64,000 bases of DNA from Oreocharis arfaki (Eukaryota; Chordata; Aves; Passeriformes; Paramythiidae), in assembly GCA_013398015.1 (NCBI GenBank), contig VZRR01007718.1, forward strand, positions 210,606-274,605, given 5' to 3'. Below the pieces are notes generated by a model that was not told the origin of the DNA, did not search any database, and saw only the letters and a program-made list of their open reading frames with translations. The translations under genes and the position numbers were made by a program. Positions 37,401 to 49,600 of the stretch are shown here, piece by piece (position 1 is the stretch's first letter; each line of letters starts with the position of its first letter).

Positions 37401-40400
37401 CTAAGCTTGCCTATTTTAAAACTTTTACAATTCATTTGATTTGTACTTTTTCTGAATTTTTTTTAATATAATGGATATATATTTTATACATTCTTTGCAA
37501 CAGCTGAAAAAGCCTGTTTCTTAGCTTTCCCCACAAATCCAAATGCAAGTGGATATAAATATTTTTAAAGGAAAATGCGTAAATATTTAACTAAAATTCA
37601 AAACTAGAGCAAACAAATATGAAACAACTGAAACATAAAATTTCAAATCATATTCAGTTGGAAGCCCTTACTTGGAGAGTACCTCCCATGTACCAGAAAC
37701 CAAAAACAGACCAAAACCATACTTTTTTAGGAGGAATGGCGTAATTTCTTAGAAACAAAAGCAAAACTACCTGATGTGGAATGACCTGAAAGACAATTCT
37801 CTACCCGTAACTTCAAAAAAGGGATAATCACACTAAGTACCTAAAAATCCATTTATACATGTTTTAATGTACCTATCAAAATTAAACTAGTAAAGGTTTT
37901 CAATTATTTACTGATACTGAGCCTTAGATGAGCCCTCATTAGTGTTCATACTAGTGACTTTTACTGTCTCATTTTTTCATATTTTACTCCCCCTAGCAGA
38001 TGTTTCAAATACCCATGTTGTAAAAAATGGGATTTTTCTGTTTGTTTGTTTGTCATTTTTTTCTTTTCTCCCAGTGATCTCCTAGGCTGACAAAGGGAGC
38101 CACAATCCCTCAATGGCTTCAGCAGAATGTATTTGGTCTGTTATTGCATCACAGTGTGTCATACAGGTGTGGACTTTGGATGAGTACAACAATCAGCCCA
38201 CCAAACCTGAGTGAGACCAGATCAAGTGAATTCACATCATGAAAGAGCACTTTAAAAAAAGTCCTGATAAAATGCTTCTCTAAATCTGTGTTGTGTGCAA
38301 AGAAGCATGGGATGGCAGGTAGGCAGCTGTCTAAGAGCCATTCTTCCATCTGTTGACAGCCCTACACTAAGTTACCACTCACTGAAGAGGGAGTCCAGAA
38401 TCTGCCCTGTCTTGTCAGGGACTATCAGTGCAAGTCATTTCTATGCATAGAAACTAAGCTTTAGGTAAGCTGACTCCTGCAAGTCAAGCACCATCCAGAG
38501 CAAAGGAAAGGAGTACATGAAAATTAGAAGATGCTTTATATAATGGCATAAAAAACACTACTCTGTTCTTGTGTAGAAAAACACAGCTTAAGAGTAGCAG
38601 CTTTGTTTCCAGGTTTTCAACCTGCAGTGGGATTTCCTAGGGAATAATTGCTTACTACTAAATTAAAAAGAAAAAACAACACTGTTAGAAGTTAGAGGAC
38701 CATTTTCTTGGTCTGTTTATTCTAAACACAGGTCTTTGAAAGACCTGTGATGCCTTCACTGCCACAATTGCATTTTCCTTCCATTCCTGTCATTGCAACT
38801 CAGAACAGAGAAATACTGTTCCTTGGGACTTGGGATCTCATACTCTACTTAAAAACCTTGAAAAATCATACAAACACGTTAATGCATCGTAACATGTTTT
38901 AACACTACTATAATTTGCAAATTAATGGGGGGGCAGAAAGTCAGGCACATAATTTAGAGACATTTATTTCTCATCTATCAGTATTGCTGTAGATACTAAT
39001 TGATGTTTTTATCATTAGCTCTTGGCATACGTCATGAAGATATCACAGTTTTGTTCTACTAATTCAGTTATCTTTTCAACAAATTTGGAAGGTAATATCT
39101 AGAACTCAAGATTGACACTAAAATTGCCCAGAGGTCATATATCTCTGCTTGAGGACTCACTTGGTTGGCAGTCCCTAATGGGCCTCATCCATAAGATTTC
39201 AAGCAAGTATTGGATTGTACTGCTTCACTACAGCTTCCCTTTCTGATACTTTTTTATCTAGAGAGTTCCTGTTCTATTCTTTTGTCCCTCAGAATCTCAA
39301 CTTTAATAAAAATCGCTAGTATTTTATATCAATTGGAAGAATGATTTATGCATGTTGCAATAATTACCTTGACGTGCAACACTGTTAGAAACATATCTGA
39401 TTTTATCTCCCTAGAGACGGTGTCTCCTTCAATGTTTTCATGTCATCTAGTATTTTCTTCATCTAGACAAATTCAGGAAAAAATACCTGTTCCACATCTC
39501 CAAGAACAGTTAATGAAAACCAATATTAAGTTAGCTATCTCACCCCAAAAAGACCTAAAAATTCATGAAAGAAATAAATTATGTCTGTGTTAGGAAAGAC
39601 ACTCATCTGAGTCCTTGAGTAGCTCACACAGAGAATGATTTGTAGAAGTTTGTGTGAGGCAGTTCGTTCTTCTCCCTCTTGTAGAGCTGTGTTCACAGCA
39701 CCTTGCGTAGTACCTGTCCCCATGTGCGTGACTAGAATGCATACAGAACAGATCATGGGAGCTGTCCACATCCATCCTTGACTCTTCTCTGGCACTTGAC
39801 TATATGCACTCTGCAAAGAGAGCACTGAGGACATCTAAAATTAGAGCATTTACTGTATAGCGTCAACACATCCTCTGTGGGATGCTGGGGTTGCCATGGT
39901 TTGCAGGAAACAAAGTAAGAGAATTATGAGCATGCTTTACTATCTTATTCATTAAACATCTGGTTTAGTTTGGGGTTTTGTCAAGGATTATCTTTGTCCT
40001 AGCTGTTATTTTATTCTGCTTGGCTGGCAGAATATTTATTTCTACTACCTTTAAAGAAATCTGCCCTGATATTCTTCTGAGGGCATTAAACAATACTGAA
40101 AGCCTTAGGTAAGCATGCTTAAAATATATTTTGGGAACAACAACAAGTAAATTGCACCAGTGTGAACTTACTAATGTAGATGAGGTTTGAATTCAGCACA
40201 GAAATATTCTTGATAGGGTTGCTAAGGAATGTTTGAGAAAGTGACAAGTATGGGTCTAATGTTGACTCTTATTAGGGAATTTCTCCTGACATTTTACACA
40301 TTGATAATCCAAACCAGTCCAGTGAAGAGCTTTAAATAAAATCCTGTGGTCCATTATGTCATCTGAATATATCTCCTACACTTTCCTGTAGACTGCCTCA

Positions 40401-41554
40401 AACATTAGATTTGAGAACTAATTCAAACCAGTAAAAGTTATGTTTTGAGATTGGAGAAAGCTGAAAATATTTTAATGAAACGCAATCAAGCGTTCTCTTA
40501 TGTCCATTCATACACTTATCTGTTATTTCATTGCAAGGATTTTCTTATCACAAGTTGTGGTGACCTCATCAGCTGAGATGGTATTAAATATCTTTAGAGA
40601 AGGGTAGAGGCTCAAACCCTGTAGTATTAAATCAGGAAGTGGCCCGGATATTTATTTTTTTGAAACAAAACCTTAAGGAATTGAGGATCTTCATTCTGCG
40701 TTCCTCCTTCAAGGCCTCTAATTCCATCTTGCTCATTTTACTGGTCCCCAGGCCTTTCTGAAAACATATGCTTCTCCCATCTTGATAGCTGCAGTGCTTC
40801 TAACATGGAATAATAAGCATGCTTCATTGCGGGTGCACAAAAAGGATAGGCATTTGCCAGAATGAAGCTACAGATGCAGCTTTAACCCTGCAATTGCCCA
40901 CTGAACCAAGAATGCCATTTAAAAAAAAATAGATTAATCTTCTCATGAAAAATAATTAAATTAGCAGGGACTAAGGACACGAATTGGCAGAGCTTAAGAA
41001 TTTCTGTGATTTTCTTGAATCTAGCTGTAACTCATTTCATCAGAAAAGGTGTCTGGTACTTGCAGTGCATGTTCATACCTGCTACGTCATATCCTGTAGA
41101 CCACAAAGAGGAAAGTTTGCTCTCATGAGAGCAAAGAACTGAAACATGCAAAGGAAAATGATGCATGTAAAGGATGAAAAACTATGCTGCCGTGGGCTGG
41201 AAAAATAACCATGGATTTCAGAACTCTGAGCACTTTTTTTTTTCTTTTTTTTTTTTTCTTTTTTATTGGAGGCTAGCATCTCATCATAAAAGGTGGAATG
41301 CCAAGCATCAGCTATACTTTCTACTCCTTCCATGGATTATCATTTCAGTCTTTTTAGAGGAGAAATACTATATTTAAATCAAATATTCCTCACTACTGAA
41401 GATTTTGCTTGTAAGAGGTTGGCAGAGGTGATATTGGCTGATTCAAAGGTCAGCAATAACTTCTCAAAACTACTGACATTTTAATTGTATAAGTGTTGCC
41501 ACTTTCATTTCACACACGTGTTGAGTTTCTTTATTCATCACATATTTTAATTTT
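34421..41554. other. Unannotated AT-rich stretch
   Basis: No gene or dispersed repeat is recognised. The longest frame is 143 codons on the minus strand (36846-37277). It reads through a GTTTG/T-rich low-complexity segment near 37040-37085 and has no recognisable domain. T-rich simple sequence lies at 41234-41264. Confidence 0.55.
41234..41264. repeat. T-rich simple sequence
   Basis: Thirty-one bases of T are broken only by single C's. This gives artificial lysine- or phenylalanine-rich frames on the two strands. Confidence 0.9.
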
Positions 41555-41741
41555 GCCCAGAGGGTGTTGGGCACTGGAGCAGCCTCCCCAAAGAAGTGGA
41601 CACAGCACCAAGCCTGACAGAGCTCAAGAAGTGTTTGGACAGCACTCTCAGACACATGTTGTGGGATGGTACTGTGCAGGGCCAGGAGTTGGACTGATGA
41701 CCCTTGAGGGTCCCTTCCAACTAACAGTCTGTGATTCTGTG
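41555..41741 (+). mobile_element. CR1 LINE 3'-end fragment, plus strand
   Basis: The segment has CR1 3'-end blocks in order: TGGGCACTGGAGCAGCCTCC-like sequence, then GACAGAGCTCAAGAAGTGTTTGGAC, described here only by its edges at about 41617-41640, then GGGCCAGGAGTTGGACTGATGA. It finishes with GGGTCCCTTCCAACT and TGTGATTCTGTG. This is about 187 bases of the element's terminal part, a severely 5'-truncated copy with no coding capacity. A minus-strand frame of 135 codons (41470-41877) across it is an antisense artefact. Confidence 0.93.
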
Positions 41742-43779
41742 AAATATCAGGATGCATACCCTGATTTATGACAATGGCTTTGTACTTTTTTCTTTGTGAA
41801 TGGTAAGAATACTTAGTTTCTGCTTTGTCAATTACTTCCATTTTCTGTAAGTTTAGGCTGTCTGTTCTTATCCTCACTTTGTGCTACAAGTTTTCAAACT
41901 TCAGCTCCAAGATATTTCATGAGGAGCAGAACTGGTTAAGTCCAATTTCCTGTGATTCCACAGGCTTTTTAGCTGTTTCTTAAACTGTTACTAGTTTGTC
42001 TCCAATGTTGCTTTCCAGCACCTTAGCTTTTGTCCTTACCTCTTTTTCTCCTCCATGAAAGCTTTTATGTTCTGTGTGCCTGGCAACTTCACTGAGCGGA
42101 AACTGAACTTTTTTTCTTGTATTAGGGGCAAAAATCTTTCTACTCTTGTGCCTGTTTTCATGAGACTTATTCGTACATAACAAGTTATGGGAGCTCTCTA
42201 CTTCTGTGATAACTGTGATAGAAATTGGACCAATGCTTCAAAATTATTAGGGAAAGTATTAGCAGATCACATAATCTGTATCTCACAGAAATAAAATGGG
42301 TTCTTTATGAGGAGAATTATGATCAGAACACAAAGAACAATAGTTCTCAAAATTTTATTTTGGTCATGCTAAAGAAAAATCAAATTGGTAATTATGGAAA
42401 ATAAAAAAAATATCTTTGTGAGTGACATATTTTCTTGTGCTCTGGAAGGTTTGTTTGATTGCGCAACATACATTCAAACCTCAGCTTCTAAGGGTTTTCT
42501 GTACAACAGCCCTATTTTTCAGCATATCATTCACTGCCCTCAACTTGGATTTACCTTTTATTTACCAAGATTGCATTCTTTTCTGTCAGACCACTAATAC
42601 AAATGGTAAACAGTAACAGTCACAGTATCAACACCTGATGAATACCAGCCATAATGATCTTAAAACATTTTGAGATCACTATTTGAGCTGATTTTCCTCA
42701 TAGCTCTGCTCTCCGCGTAGTATTATGCCAATCTAGACATGGTGATTGACATATAGTTCTGGTAACTAAGTTTATTTAGCCTGGATACAAGTATTAATAT
42801 AGAAATCTATGGTTTTGCTGAGCTGTGAGACAAAGCTACTGCTGCAATTGTGTAGCTGTATCCTAAAGTATTTTTCCCTGCAGTGAGCTTAGTCACTTTA
42901 CATGGCATCTTTTCCAATCCAAGTGTGAGAATTTTCTTTTATGCTCATGGATCACAACAATGAATTTTTGCAGGTCTATGAGACCCATGGTGATTGGCTT
43001 GTGTTCCCACTGCAAAATTAGCAGGCGATCAGCATAAAAGAGTTTTGTCCTGCTGGGAAAGACCACGTGGGATTAATCAGACCTGTAGAGGAATCTGCTG
43101 CTCCCTGAGGGTATGAAGCTGTAAGCACAATTCTCTCTGACAAAGCTGGCAGCATCTATCTTTGAAGTAGAATGATTTCCTCTCTGCTTTTTGTGACTAG
43201 AGTTGGAATAATGACATGATGCTACTAGTGGGGAGCCATAGATTATAAGCAAATACCTCATCTCTCACAAATTAGAGGCACTAACCTTTACCTTGAACAC
43301 TGTTTTCAAAATGTTTTCCTGGACAGAGGGACAAAACAATTTTTTTTTGAAGTATCCTATCTCAAGAACAAGTGTAAGTAAGACCTAACAGCTCCAACTA
43401 AAATACCAGTTTATAGTGATATAACAAGTCCTGAAAAAAAAATTTGTATTAAAATGAAAGTATAGAAATTAAAGCATGATTTTTACTTGCATATGTAAAT
43501 ATTGAATAATAAATAATCTTTATAGTACTTTTGGTAACATATACCACATATAATTTACTGTACCAGTGTTTATATTGTAAGCTATTATCTAAACTGAATT
43601 GAAAATATGAATTGGAATTATACATATATTGAGTGTGTAACTTCTAGTAATCTTCCTCAGATCAAGCTGGACAGAAAAAAAGAGTACAATTTAATGCATG
43701 TTTTTCATATTTGAAAGCGACCTTGTCACTCACTACAACTATCTGAAATGAGATTGTAGTGAAGTGAGTGTCAATTTCT
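41742..43779. other. Unannotated AT-rich stretch
   Basis: I recognise no gene, RNA gene or dispersed repeat. Open frames are at most about 70 codons. Confidence 0.55.
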
Positions 43780-44062
43780 TCCAAAAAACAAGCAATAGGA
43801 CAAGAGGAAACAGACTCAAATTATGCCAGGGGAGGTTTAGGTTGGATGCTAGGAAAAAGTTAACCATAAACGTTAATCTTTGGAATGTATTGTCCAGGGA
43901 AGTGGTTGAGTCACCAACCCTGAAGGTATTTAAAAGACAATACTGTAGATGTAGTGGTTAGGGATAGGGCTTAGTGGTGGACTTGGCAGCACTGGGTTAA
44001 CATTAGACTTGGTGCTCTTAGAAGTCTTTACCAACCTAAACGATTCTATGAGTCTGTGATTG
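43780..44062 (+). mobile_element. CR1 LINE 3'-end fragment, plus strand
   Basis: The sequence contains GCAATAGGACAAGAGGAAAC, then GCCAGGGGAGGTTTAGGTTGG (edges 43827-43847), then CAGGGAAGTGGTTGAGTCAC and GGTATTTAAAAGAC. It continues with TTAGTGGTGGACTTGGCAG and ends in CCAACCTAAACGATTCTATG plus a decayed octamer. These are hallmark 3' blocks of an avian CR1 subfamily different from the copy at 41555. An internal stretch normally found between GGATGCTAGGAAAAAG and the CAGGGAAG block is partly missing or diverged. It has no coding capacity. Confidence 0.93.
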
Positions 44063-46314
44063 ACAGGTTTGACACGTGAAAAATTCCTTTGATACTAAGA
44101 GACACCACCTCATTAGAGAAATAATTGTCATGCAGGTATCCTCATACCAATCCTTTGAGGGACCACCTTTATAAAAAGTCTGTTTTTCCTGTCAATTTTC
44201 ATTTTGAAACAGTTTCCTTTTTTTGAATCTCTGACAGAAACTTGATTAGTGGCCTCGAGATAACAAAGCTACACATATGTTCTGAATCGGAAGAAAAAAG
44301 TGCTTTTTCTTTTTATCTCTTCAGTGACATTCATTAGTGCAAGCAGCTTTTTGTGTCCTTTGTAAAGTTAATGGATTGCTGCGAAGGAAATCCTTTACTT
44401 TGTTAAAACCCACTTCTCAGCACTATTTGTGAGGGATAGACCTAACACAGTACAGACTTTAAATGAAGGTCAGCATTAGATGTTAGATATAAAGCCAAGA
44501 ACAAAAAGATGAAGAAGAAAAGATAAACTATACAAAAGGGTGAGATTCGTTAGGAAGTTAAGCCACTGAAGTGAAGGAAAAAATAAGCAGATTTCTTAAC
44601 TTTTAAGAAGAGAAAATGAAGAATGCTCTCAGTGAGTCTTAAGGCAAGTGTTTATTTCATTAGTGCTGCATAAATTATTATATGCTCTTCCTCTAGTCCT
44701 CATGAATCTAGCTTATACGAAATCCACTGAAACAGGAAAAGTACTGGACAAAAGTAAAATAGTGGTGTGGATTTCCACACCCATGTGAAGGATATACTAG
44801 AGATACAGGGAATTTTTTACTTCTTGTGTCTAAAATCACTGTAGAAGAATTATCTGAAATAAGAATATGAGAATCCTATATTTTGTGCTCTTCCACACTT
44901 CTAATTTCACTGGATAGAAACCTTTTAAAATGGTCCCTGTTACTGCTGTTGTTGGTCCTGACCTGTTGCATTTGACCAGGATTTTCTTCTTCACCTCAGT
45001 AATTTCTTCAATTTCCTTCATTTTGAAGCCACCAGATCTGAAAAATATCTGTATGGTTACTGTAGGTATGCACATGGAAGAGAACATCTGCTTCTTAGAA
45101 GGAACCTCATCTGTGATTTATTCAATGTCACAAATTGTACAGAAGGAACAAAGGCAACCACAGGTTACTTACAGGTGTATGTATTTTTAAAAGGTTTTCA
45201 AAATTAGATTGCATTCAATATATAATATTCAATGTATAATAAAACACAGGATGATACAGTGGCTGATAATAAATGAAAAAGGGGACTAGAAGAAAAACCT
45301 ACTGAGAGAAACAAAGTCACAGCAAAATAATATACACGGAGGTGCCTGCATAATTACACGGATTTTAAAATTAGCTGTTTCCAAACCCATAATCAGCCAG
45401 ACATGCTATCAGAGCTGTGGCTACTACTCTGTTATCTAGTATTCACATATTTTGAGATGAAAATGAGAAAATACACACTCTATCACTAGCCTAAGTCTGA
45501 CGGAATATAAAATATCAAAACTGGAGATTTGATAGAAAGTTTCAAGAAAGAACAGTTGACTGTACAACGCACTGCTTAACAATCAGAATGAGCCACTTGG
45601 CTAAAATTGAAAAAGATTAAACTATTCCTATTTTCTAGCGAAGACAATGGATTTTCTTGGTTCTCTTAGGAATAGGAAGTCATTTTTTCCTATTGGAAAT
45701 TGAAATGCAAACCCTAGAGACACCTAGAACTTAAAGAGAAAAGTCATTTTCCTTCTTTTTTAGTATTTTCCCCCACCTTTTTTATACAGTTTGCATTATT
45801 TAAATATACCATATAGAGAAGATAGAGTAGTAACTATGTTTTATTAAAAAAAAAAATCATGACAGAAAAGTACTGGTTACATAGAACAATCAGATGATTT
45901 TATGGAAGTTTTATACAGTTAACTTGCAGAAGTGAAGGCAGATTTGTTGAAGTTTTTCTCTATTTTCACTTCTTCAGCACACAAACCAAACTGAATGCTA
46001 ATATTTAAGAAACTGTAGGCTAACACTGCAGGGTCCAAAATAAAGATCATTTATCCACTCGGGTTTTCTTCTACAACTTGGACTTTCCCTTAATTAAGTT
46101 TTAGAAAACTCTGCATGATTTCAGTCTCAAGGTACGTTTATCTTGTAATCATGCACCTTTGGGAAAATGCGTTCATTTGCTGTGGTTTTTGTACTGCTGG
46201 ATTTTAAATCACAGTTTTTTCCTTCTCAGCAGCAGTAATGAATCTTGTATACTAATCATAGCCTATGAACTTCTGAGTCCTAGTTCCTCTGAACTACATT
46301 GCAACAGTATTCTC
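44063..46314. other. Unannotated AT-rich stretch
   Basis: No gene or dispersed repeat is recognised. There is an A12 run near 45846-45857. Two overlapping opposite-strand frames of 83 and 86 codons near 44836-45190 have no recognisable domains. Confidence 0.55.
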
Positions 46315-46695
46315 TGATTCCACATAATGACAGAATAGTTGGGATTGAAAAGGGTGTTTGGACATCATCTGGTGTAAAGTCCCTGCTAAAGGAGGTTCAC
46401 CCAGAACAGGTTGCACAGGATCACATCCTGGCAGGCTTTGAGTATCTCCAGGGAAGACTCCACAACCTCTTTGAGAAGCCTGTTCCAATGCTCTGTCACC
46501 TCACAGTAAAGGAGTTTTTCATCATATCAGGTGGACCTTCCTGTGTTTTAGTTTGTGCCCATTGCCCCTTGTCCTGTCACTGGGCACCACTGAAATGAGT
46601 CCCGCCCCATTCTCTTGACACCTGCCTCAAGATATATCTGTGTGCTGTTAAAAGCCTCTCTTGATCTTTTCTTCTTGAGACTAGAATGTATTTGT
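46315..46695 (-). mobile_element. CR1 LINE 3'-end fragment, minus strand
   Basis: The left edge GATTCCACATAATGACAGAAT is a decayed antisense octamer end, so the 3' end is on the left. Antisense CR1 blocks follow: GGTTGCACAGGATCACATCC, then CTCCAGGGAAGACTCCACAACCTC (edges about 46446-46469), then CTGTTCCAATGCTCTGTCACC, and finally CCCTTGTCCTGTCACTGGGCACCA (46564-46587). This covers the 3' UTR and the last part of ORF2. The right edge is approximate, near TCTTGATCTTTTCTTCTTGAG. The 99-codon plus-strand frame across it is an antisense artefact. Confidence 0.92.
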
Positions 46696-49600
46696 CATCA
46701 GGGATTAACTCATGCAGATGACCTTGGTGAACTGCTAGGAATTTGGTATTCCACAGATAAACAGCTAGTGTATTATTCCACTATTCCAATCTCAGAGGTC
46801 TGAAAAGTAGACTGAGCAGTTCACAATGAGTTCATTGCTAAAGGTACAACATCCAAGAGCAGTGCATGTTTTATCTAATCACACTTAGAATAAATTTCTT
46901 TCAGATTGCAAATTTGTGTATCTGGTAAGAGAACCTGCATGTGGTGAAGTGGCTCTGGCCTGAGCAAAGTACTTTAAAAGACAAATCTGAACTTGAACAT
47001 TCATTCCCACTGAATGCTTTTGAGTCTTTGGCATCCTCCAGAGTCTTTCAGATTGAGGTGCCCTGGAAGATTGTGGCACCACCTATTTCCAAAATAGACC
47101 TTCACTATATTTTCCTGCTCGCAGTAACACCTGCCCATCACTGAGCCCAACCCTGTTGATGCCACACAGAGTACTTATATACAGGTCACTGTGTGACTCA
47201 TGCTGTTATCTCCCAGAATGCTACAGCAAAAGGCAGGCAAAAAGAGGCAGTTTTGGCTGGGAAGGAACTTTGAAAAAATGCTTTCAATACTGAGCTGTAA
47301 GACCTCTTTTCGGAGGGATTATCAGTCTCCATATGCTGAAGCTGGTTTCACTGAGATACAAAGACTTGATCCAACTAAATGGAAAGCAGAACAGGCTACC
47401 TCTCCCTTACACTGTAAAAGTTCAGGTACATACATGTCATAGGCTCCATCCACTGTCTCTTTGGAATTCGATGGTGTTTGTTTGGATACAAGTAACAAAC
47501 TGCTCATATAGTCTGGGAAATGATTTTTAGGCAGACAATACAAGTTCTGTCTGCTCTTTCTGCTTGTCTGTATATATGTTAATTGTACATTTCCCAGTCC
47601 AAAACCAGCACAGCTAGTTGAGATGGTCTCTCTGACTGAAGGGGGTGTGGGGGTTATTGAGGCAAGGAGGAAGAAGCCATGCAGAGCAAGAGATGTGAGC
47701 AGCGAGTGCTGAAGCATGCAATTACACCAGGCCATATGCACATGTGCCATCCAGGTGTCACTGTGTGCTGCTCGTTCATGTGCCCATGGTGGCAAGGCAG
47801 TAGTGGTTCAGGTTGCTCAGGCTGCAGGTTCCCCTAACAATAGAAGCTGAAGACGGGTTTCCCACTAACAAGCAAAGCGCTGTTCTGTCAAGTGTAAGCT
47901 GACAACAGGAGATGCAGAGTTTTATTTATGCACTCCCTGCAAGGCCAAAATGTGTTTCTGCCATCCTGTGAGCTTAAGAGCAGGATAATACAAGACTATA
48001 GCATAAAAAGGTACTGTGAAGACGTCAGACTGGAAAGTATCTCACCAGATGGGTATCCACAAGGTTTTTTCTCTGCTTTTCAACTGCTGGGTTCTTGGAT
48101 TGCTGCTCAGGATCTTGAAAAAAAAGAGTTGGTACCCGGGCAGAGGACAGGGCAAGTACACCCTGGAGAAGACTGTCAAAAGGTAGTATAGATTACAAGG
48201 TAATACAGATGCAAGACTATTTCATTTTCTTCTACTTTAAGTGGAGAGCTATGGTCTTGATTTTTAGAACCGGCAAAGAAAAACAAAAAGTTGTAGAGTA
48301 ATGCTTCACCACTAGCCAAAATATATGTTTTGCTTCTCTAGATCTGCACGTCCTGACCCTGACTTGCTGACTCATGTTCCTGGCTTGACCTAAAAGCTGC
48401 CTCTTTGGGATGGACATGCGTGGTGACCTAGACTCTTGGATGTGCCTGGTTGCTAGGAGCAGACAGGTTCTGCTCTCCCTGTTCATGTACTATGAGACTG
48501 CTGCAGGTCACTCAGTGAGGAATTGGTCCTATACCAGCTCTATTCCTATATAAATAGTGCTTCTGTTCCCTATAATAATGACTCTACAGTGGACAGTCCT
48601 TGTGTGAAATGTGACATTTGCCCAGATTCACACTTAATGTAATATCTACACAATATTTCAGCCAGTAGAACACATATGCACAGGAAAAGATCCAGTCAGA
48701 AGAATAATGATTAAAATGTGAGCAGAAGTGAAGACCTTTATGTCAGGCAAACATTACTGCAAGAATGTGCATTGTCTTGAGACCTCAGGAAGTCTCTGCC
48801 TACTGCTGTAACTACTTACTCTCTCAATCCACTTGCCTATGCTTGGATCAATACTGCTTCTTGAGGACAATGTAGTGAATTGACTAACTTTGTCAATGCC
48901 AGTCTTACTTTGCCATAAGATTTCTCATTGGCTTAGAGAATGCACATAGCAATAGTCCACATGCGTGCTATTTCGATTATATTGGATACACTCCAGTGAT
49001 ATTTCCAAAATAAAAGCCTTAAGAGACTATTTTGTCAAAAGTGTCACAGAAGGCGACATGCTGTTGTGCAAATATCATGCAGGTTTTCTCATAAACATCA
49101 ATGTAGCATTCACACACTGGAAACATCAAGAACGATGATACTATTAAACTATGCCATATATCTCTAAGAAGTGCAAACAAATAATCTTCTATTGAAAGCT
49201 AAAAATGGAGAAATAATAGAAACTATGTCAAGTTCTATGAGAAATAAATTAATTTTAACAAAAAATAAAAGAGAACTTCAATCAACATCAAAATCACACA
49301 CCTTCATGTGAATAATAACTTTTAAGATTATTATTGTAATTAATCGAATCTAAAGTGACTGTATAAAATAATAATTAATTAAAAAGTATATTTAATAAGA
49401 AATTAAACACTCAGAGTCCATTTAAACAGAATACTGACTTATTACTACTTCTTCACCAGTAATATCATGGACTGGCTATAACTCAAGAAAATAAAGAGAA
49501 ACTTAATTTTATCTCTAGTAGAAGGTTTATCATTTTTCGTTTCCTTTAATTTACAAGTTTATTGGGCAAATAGATTAAGAAGGAATATTCTTCTGGACTA

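Noticed and set aside
41470..41877. 135-codon minus-strand frame
   Set aside because: It lies antisense across the plus-strand CR1 fragment at 41555-41741.
47322..47795. 157-codon minus-strand frame
   Set aside because: There is no domain, signal or family resemblance, and overlapping plus-strand frames are equally open. No splice or promoter context was recognised.
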